Positions 56,957 through 64,000 of a stretch of DNA of 64,000 bases are shown here, piece after piece. The stretch comes from Conchocele bisecta (Eukaryota > Mollusca > Bivalvia > Lucinida > Thyasiridae). The DNA lies in assembly GCA_029237695.1 (NCBI GenBank), contig CM055275.1, positions 90,136,433-90,200,432 on the forward strand. The letters run 5' to 3'. Position numbers and translations under genes: made by a program. The notes beneath the pieces were generated by a model. It was not told where the DNA came from, did not search any database, and was given only the letters and a program-made list of their open reading frames with translations. Positions within the stretch are counted from its first letter, which is position 1. Every line of letters starts with the position of its first letter.

Positions 56957-59900
56957 ATTATATATACTGTATTACAGTGGTACATGTACCTCTACAAACC
57001 TGACACCCTGGGAACATCCCATATACCTGTATTACATTGGAACCTCTACAAACCTGACACCCTGGGGACATCCCATATACCTGTATTACATTGGAACCTC
57101 TACAAACCTGACACCCTGGGAACATCGCATATACCTGTATTACATTGGAACCTCTACAAACCGGACACCCTGGACATCCCATATACCTGTATTACAGTGG
57201 AACCTCTCCAAACCTGACACCCTGGGAACATCCCATATACCTGTATTACATTGGAACCTCTACAAACCGGACACCCTGGGGACATCCCATGTACCTGTAT
57301 TACATTGGAACCTCTCCAAACCTGACACCCTGGGGACATCCCATATACCTGTATTACATTGGAACCTCTCCAAACCTGACACCCTGGGGACATCCCATAT
57401 ACCTGTATTACAGTGGTACCTCTCCAAACCTGACACCCTGGGAACATCCCATATAAATGTATTACATTGGAACCTCTACAAACCGGACACCCTGGGGACA
57501 TCCCATATACCTGTATTACAGTGGAACCTCTCCAAACCTGACACCCTGGGGACATCCCATATACCTGTATTACAGTGGAACCTCTCCAAACCGGACACCC
57601 TGGGGACATCCCATATAGCTGTATTACAGTGGAACCTCTCCAAACCTGACACCCTGGGGACATCCAATATACCTGTATTACAGTGGAACCTCTCCAAACC
57701 TGACACCCAGGGGACATCCCATATACCTGTTTTACAGTGGAACCTCTCCAAACCTGACACCCAGGGGACATCCCATATACCTGTTTTACAGTGGAACCTC
57801 TCCAAACCTGACACCCTGGGGACATCCCATATACCTGTATTACAGTGGAACCTCTCAAAACCTGACATCCAGGGGACATCCCATATACCTATATTACAGT
57901 GGAACCTCTCCAAACCTGACACCCTGGGGACATCCCATATACCTGTATCACAGTGGTACCTCTCAAAACCTGACACCCTGGGGACATCCAATATACCTGT
58001 TTTACAGTGGAACCTCTACAAACCTGACACCCTGGGGACATCCAATATACCTGTATTACAGTGGTACCTCTCCAAACCGGACACCCTGGGGACATCCCAT
58101 ATACCTGTAGTACAGTGAACCTCTCCAAACCTGACACCCTGGGGACATCCAATATACCTGTATTACAGTGGTACCTCTCCAAACCGGACACCCTGGGGAC
58201 ATCCCATATACCTGTAGTACAGTGAACCTCTCCAAACCTGACACCCTGGGGACATCCCATATACCTGTCTTACAGTGGACTCTCTCCAAACCTGACACCC
58301 TGGGGACATCCCATATACCTGTATTACAGTGGAACCTCTCCAAACCTGACACCCTGGGGACATCCCATATACCTTTATTACAGTGGATCCTCTCTAAACC
58401 TGACACCCTGGGGACATCCCATATACCTGTATGACAGTGGAACCTCTCCAAACCTGACACCCTGGGGACATCCCATATACTAGTATTACAGTCGTACCTC
58501 TCCAAACCTGACACCCTGGGGACATCCCAAATACCTGTATGACAGTTCTACCTCTCCAAACCTGACACCCTGACATCCCTGGCCACCGGGGATATCCTAT
58601 ATACCTGTATGACAGTTGTACCTCTCCAAACCTGACACCCTGGGGACATCCCATATACCTGTATTACAGTGGAACCTCTCCAAACCTGACACCCTGGGGA
58701 CATCCCATATACCTGTATTACAGTGGAACCTCTACAAACCTGACACCCTGGGGACATCCCATATACCTGTATTACAGTGGAACCTCTCCAAACCGGACAC
58801 CCTGGGGACATCCCATATACCTGTTTTACAGTGGTACCTCTCCAAACCTGACACCCTGAGGAGATTCCATATACCTGTATTACAGTGGTACCTCTCCAAA
58901 CCTGACACCCTGGGGACATCCCATATACCTGTACCTTCACAGTGGGGCACCTCTTACACCTGACACCCTGGGGACATCCCATATACCTGTATTACAGTGG
59001 AACCTCTCCAAACCCTGACACCCATGGGGACATCCCAAATATACCTGTATTACAGTGGAACCTCTCCAAACCTGACACCCTGGGAACATCCCATATACTG
59101 TTTTACAGTGGACATCTCCAAACTGACATCCTGGGGACATCATATACCTGTATTACAGTGGTACCTCTCCAAACCGGACACCCTGGGGACATCCCATTAT
59201 ACCTGTAGTACAGTGAACCTCTCCAAACCTGACACCCTGGGGATATCCCTATACCTGTCTTACATGTGGACTCTCTCCAAACTGGACAGCACTGGGGACA
59301 TCCATATACCTGTATTACAGTCCGACCTCTCCAAACCTGACACCCTGGGGACACATCCCATACCTACTTATACTACGTGGTACCTCTCCAAACCTGACAC
59401 CCTGGGGACATCCCATATACCTGTATTACAGTGGTACCTCTCCAAACCGACATCCTGGGGACATCCCAAGATATACCTGTATTACAGTGGTACCTCTCCA
59501 AACCTGACACCTGGGGACACCCTGATATCCTCATATACCTGTATTACAGTGGAACCTCTCCAAACCTGACTCCCTGGGACATCCCATATACCTGTATTAC
59601 AGTGGTCACCCTCCACTGACCACTGGAATACCTCTACATAAACCTGTATTACAGGTGTACCTCTCCAAACCTGACACCTGACATCCCATATACCTGTATA
59701 CAGTGGAACCTCCCACTGACACCCAATGACCATCCTCAAACCTGACATCCCTGGGGACTCCATACCTGATTACAGTGGTACCTCTCCAAACCAAATGACA
59801 CCCTGGGGACATCCTATATACCTGTATTCATGACTGGAACCTCTCCAAACCGGACACCCTGGGGACATCCCATATACCTGTTTTCTTATGGTCTCTCCAA

Positions 59901-62900
59901 ACCTGACACCCTGACCATCCCATATACCTGTATTACAGTGGAACCTCCAAACCACGGGGACACCCTATTCATTATAAATACCTGTATTACAGTGGAACCC
60001 TTCAAACCACACCCTGGGGACATCCATATACCTACATGTACCTCTCCACACTCCCGAGGTGGTACCTCTCCAAACCGACACCCTGGGGACATCCCATATA
60101 CCTGTTTTATTACAGTGGACCTCTCCAAACCTGACACCTGACCATCCCATATACCTGTATTACAGTGGTCCTCTCCACGGACACCTGACATCATCCATAC
60201 CTGTATTACAGTGGAACCTCTACACTGGACTCCCTGGGGACCTGTTTTCAAGTCCACCTAAACCTACTGGGAATCCCATATCCTGTATTACGTGGAACCT
60301 TCCAAAACTCTATCGCACCTGGGGACATCCACTATATACCTGTACATTCAGTACAGTGGTACCTCTCACCGACACCTGGGGGACATCATATACCTGTTTT
60401 ACATGGTCCACTTATCCACCATGACTGAGGAGATCATACCTGTATTACAGTGGTACCTCTCCAAACCGACACCCTGGGGAAATCCCATATACCTGTATTA
60501 CGTGGAACCTCTCCATATGGGAACCTTCCCATACCGTATTACAGTGGTTTACTCTCCAACCTGACTCCCTGGGGACTCCCATATACCTGTATACAGTGGA
60601 ACCCTCAAAAACCTGACACCTGGGGACATCCATACATGTACCTGTATTACGTGGAACCTCTCCAAAACCTGACACCTGGGAACATCAAATACCTGTATTA
60701 CGTGGTACTCTCCAAACCTGACACCCTGGGGACATCCATATACCTGTAATACGTGGAACCTCTCCCAAATGACTCCCTGGGGGAACTCCATACCTGTATT
60801 ACAGTGGAACCTCTCCAAACCTGACACCCTGGGGAACATCCATATACCTGTTTTACAGTGGAACCTCTCCAAACCCTTGACATTGGGGACGGCAATATAC
60901 CTGTTTTACTGTGGTACCTCTCCAAACCGGCTGGGGACATCCCATATACCTGTAGTTACAGTGAACCTCTCAAAAATGACCCCTGGGGACATCCCATATA
61001 CCTGTCTTACAGTGGACTCTCCAAAAAAAAAATGACACCCTGGGGACATCCCTATACCTGTATTACAGTCGAACCTCTCCAAACCTGACACCCTGGGGAC
61101 ATATACTTATACGTGGTACCTCTCCAAACCTGACTGGGGACATCCCATACCGTATACCGTACCTCTCCAAACCCGACACCCTGGGGGACATCCCATACCT
61201 GTATTACTGTGGTACCTCTCCAAACCCGACTGGGGACATCCCCATTTTACTGTATTACAGTGGAACCTCTACAAACCGGACACCCTGGGGACATCCTATA
61301 TACCTGTATTACAGTGGAACCTGTCCAAACCGGACACCCTGGGGACATCCCATATACCTGTTTTACAGTGGTACCTCTCCAAACCTGACACCCTGAGGAG
61401 ATCCCATATACCTGTATTACAGTGGAACCTCTACAAACCGGACACCCTGGGGACATCCTATATACCTGTATTACAGTGGAACCTCTCAAAACCGGACACC
61501 CTGGGGACATCCCATATACCTGTTTTACAATGGTACCTCTCCAAACCTGACACCCTGGGGACATCCCATATACCTGTATTACAGTGGTACCTCTCCAAAC
61601 CTGACACCCTGGGGATATCCTACATACCTGTATGACAGTTGTACCTCTCCAAACCTGACACCCTGGGGACATCCCATATACCTGTACAGTACCCTTCCAA
61701 ACCTGACACCTGGGGACATACCCATACCTGTATTACAGTGGAACCTCTCCACCTGACACCCTGGGGACATCCTAATACCTGTATTACAGTGGAACCTCTC
61801 CACCGGACACCCTGGATCCCATACCTGTACAGTCCTCCTCCCAACCGACTGAATCCATATACCTGTATTACAGTGGAACCTCTACAAACCGGACACCCTG
61901 GGGACATCCTATATACCTGTATTACAGTGGAACCTCTCCAAACCGGACACCCTGGGGACATCCCATATACCTGTTTTATGGACTCTCCAAACCTGACACC
62001 CTGAGGAGATCCCATATACCTGTATTACAGTGGTACCTCTAAACAAAGACACCTGGGGATCATCCCATATACCTGTATTACAGTGGAACCTCTCCAAACC
62101 TGACACCCTGGGGACATCCCATATACCTGTATTACAGTGGTACCTCTCCAAACCTGACTCCCTGGGGACATCCCATATACCTGTATTACAGTGGAACCTC
62201 TACAAACCTGACACCCTGGGGACATCCCATATACATGTACCTGTATTACAGTGGAACCTCTCCAAACCTGACACCCTGGGAACATCCAATATACCTGTAT
62301 TACAGTGGTACCTCTCCAAACCTGACACCCTGGGGACATCCCATATACCTGTATTACAGTGGAACCTCTCAAACCTGACACCCTGTGGACATCCCATATA
62401 CCTGTATTACAATGGAACCTCTCCAAACCTGACACCCTGGGAACATCCAATATACCTGTATTACAGTGGTACCTCTCCAAACCTGACACCCTGGGGACAT
62501 CCCATATACCTGTATTACAGTGGTACCTCTCCAAACCTGACACCCTGGGGACATCCCATATACCTGTATTACAATGGAACCTCTCCAAACGACACCCTGG
62601 GAACCATCAATACCTGATTCCAGTGGTACTCCACCTGATACCCGGGGACATCCCATATATACCTGTATTACACCCTGGAATCCTACCTCATTCCTCTCCA
62701 AACCCGACACCCTGGGAACATCCCATATACCTGTATTACAGTGGTACCATTCCAAACCGGGCACCCAGGGGACATCCCATATACCTGTATTACAGTGTAA
62801 CCTCTCCAAACCCGACACCCCGGGGATATCCCATATACCTGTATTGCAGTGGTACCTCTCCAAACCTGACACCCTGGGGACATCCAATATACCTGTATGA

Positions 62901-63283
62901 CAGTGGTACCTCTCCAAACCTGACACCCTGGGAACATCCCATATACCTGTATTACAGTGGTACCTCTCCAAACCGGGCACCCTGGGTACATCCCATATAC
63001 CTGTATTACAGTGTAACCTCTCCAAACCCGACATCCCGGGGATATCCCATATACCTGTATTACAGTGGAACCTCTCCAAACCCGACACCCTGGGGACATC
63101 CCATATACCTGTATTACAGTGGAACCTCTCCAAACCCGACACCCCAGGGATATCCCATATACCTGTATTACAGTGGTACCTCTGCAAACCTGACACCCTG
63201 GGAACATCCCATATACATCCCATATACCTGCATTACAGTGGTACCTCTCCAAACCGGACACCCTGGGGACATCCCATATATGA
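56957..63283. repeat. 54-bp satellite built from a pogo-like transposon end
   Basis: Roughly 115 copies of a 54-bp monomer: TACAGTGGAACCTCTCCAAA, CC(T/G)GACACCCTGGGGACATC, CCATATACCTGTAT. The first 37 bases equal the terminal repeat of the pogo-like family (33209-33312, 22166). Because 54 is a multiple of three, several frames stay open and give 18-residue peptide repeats on both strands; these are not genes. The outer parts are nearly uniform, whereas about 59.1-61.2 kb and 61.7-61.9 kb are full of one- to several-base deletions. Confidence 0.95.
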
Positions 63284-63790
63284 CAATATGTATAGCTGGA
63301 ACTCGTAATTTTTAGATATGTTTGAATAGTGACACAATTATACACTTATTTAATTCCTATAAAAAACAGTTTGTGCCGACTGAGAGGGCATGTACCTTTA
63401 ATGTATTTTTAGACCGCGGTCCGTTAATTCAACCTGTGCTAAAAACTGGGTTCACGGCATTATCGTGCGTTTGGTTAACCTTAAACACGGGTTCGAGGTC
63501 TCGATTGCGGGTTTGATACACAAATAACACAATAATTACTCATGGTCAAATCCGTATGTAAGAAAAAACTACCGATTGCGATCTCGACTGGTTGGAATTC
63601 TTCAAACCCGGGTTTAATGTGCTTAAAGGTACATGCCCACGCAGTAGGCACAAAATGTTCTTTATAGGAATTAAATAAGTGTATAATTATGTCACTATTC
63701 CACCAGTTCTAAAAATTACGAGTGCCCGCTATACAAATATAATCATTTATTAATTATCAATTTACTGTTAGCGACGCGCGGCGGTAACAG
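63283..63790. mobile_element. Foldback of repeat R
   Basis: 63283-63420 (plus) and 63625-63790 (minus) are inverted copies of the TATAGC(T/G)GG(A/C)ACTCGTAATTTTTAGA...AAAGGTACATGCC unit around a spacer with GGGTTCGAGGTCTCG / CGATCTCGACTGG. It directly abuts the satellite. Confidence 0.75.
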
Positions 63791-63840
63791 TCTATTTTGA
63801 TAATGTGCGGGGACGACGACTTTCACATCACGGCTTGCGG

Positions 63841-63852
63841 TGCGCATGCGCA
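63841..63852. promoter_or_regulatory. NRF1-type palindrome
   Basis: TGCGCATGCGCA is a perfect match to the NRF1 binding consensus. It lies 52 bp upstream of an ATG in a locally CpG-rich stretch, which suggests a host promoter. Confidence 0.5.
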
Positions 63853-63903
63853 GTATACTACGCGCGCCAGTAGGCTTCCCAATATGTAAACAAGAATATC
63901 AAC

Positions 63904-64000
63904 ATGTCGAAACGTCCAGGACGGAAATTGTATGAAACGGCGTCGGCCAAAAAAAAAGGCGAAATCTCTGAGGGACAGGCAGTACAGAGAGAGAGAGAGT
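63904..64000 (+). CDS. Possible gene start, cut by window end
   Basis: ATG in good context (CAACATG) opens a frame to the window end, beginning MSKRPGRKLYETASAKKKG, basic and lysine-rich, possibly nuclear. A run of nine A residues and a terminal GAGAGAGAGAG make the frame length-sensitive. The product is not recognised. Confidence 0.35.
   Translation, partial: MSKRPGRKLYETASAKKKGEISEGQAVQRERE

Noticed and set aside
57154..63315. Long open frames (up to 318 codons) with 18-residue peptide repeats on both strands
   Set aside because: They are by-products of a 54-bp (multiple of three) satellite and appear in many frames at once; there is no start context, splice structure or domain.
1..64000. 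CRISPR arrays, bacterial operons or prophage
   Set aside because: Repeat arrays are contiguous satellites without unique spacers, and coding regions are spliced host exons or eukaryotic transposons.

Overview
The window looks like nuclear DNA of an invertebrate animal, most probably a bivalve mollusc. The reasons are the AT-rich non-coding background, spliced host exons with consensus splice sites, an L1-type LINE, many short foldback (MITE-like) families, transposon-derived satellites and a Polinton/Maverick element. The species call is an inference from repeat types; no species-specific gene is present.

Layout. 1-3148 is a 71-bp satellite. 3.1-12.3 kb is non-coding, with several foldback families, an AT-rich palindromic array (6760-7150), a pogo-like non-autonomous element (9162-9919) and a 146-bp tandem array (11090-11790). 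12336-16375 is an L1-type LINE with a broken ORF2. 16529-33062 is an essentially complete but decayed Polinton/Maverick (virus-like transposon) with 148-149 bp terminal inverted repeats. 33-41 kb is a dense set of palindromic elements, including one packed with E-box hexamers (35711-36234). 41-51 kb carries candidate exons of a host glycosyltransferase-92-like gene, whose 7.2-kb intron holds a 2.9-kb near-symmetrical palindromic transposon. 52-57 kb is non-coding repeats. 56957-63283 is a 54-bp satellite whose monomer is the terminal sequence of the pogo-like family. The last 160 bases hold an NRF1-type promoter palindrome and the first codons of a gene cut by the window end.

The Polinton encodes, left to right: a zinc-finger/coiled-coil protein (-), protein-primed type DNA polymerase B (+), retrovirus-like integrase (-), a small unknown ORF (-), a nested pogo-like MITE, a small membrane protein (-), packaging ATPase (-), jelly-roll major capsid candidate (-), a coiled-coil membrane protein (+), a large conserved unknown structural candidate (-), a penton-like minor capsid candidate (+), a fibre-like protein with repeated shaft and knob-like end (+), and a two-membrane-segment protein (+). 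This is a replication module plus a virion-assembly module. Only the first and last genes have intact frames; the others carry in-frame stops or frameshifts, so this copy should not be able to make virions.

A separate 140-bp palindrome at 42888-43027 begins and ends with the same 14 bases as this Polinton and has a perfect 6-bp target duplication. It is a candidate miniature non-autonomous Polinton, and I regard it as the most interesting object here.
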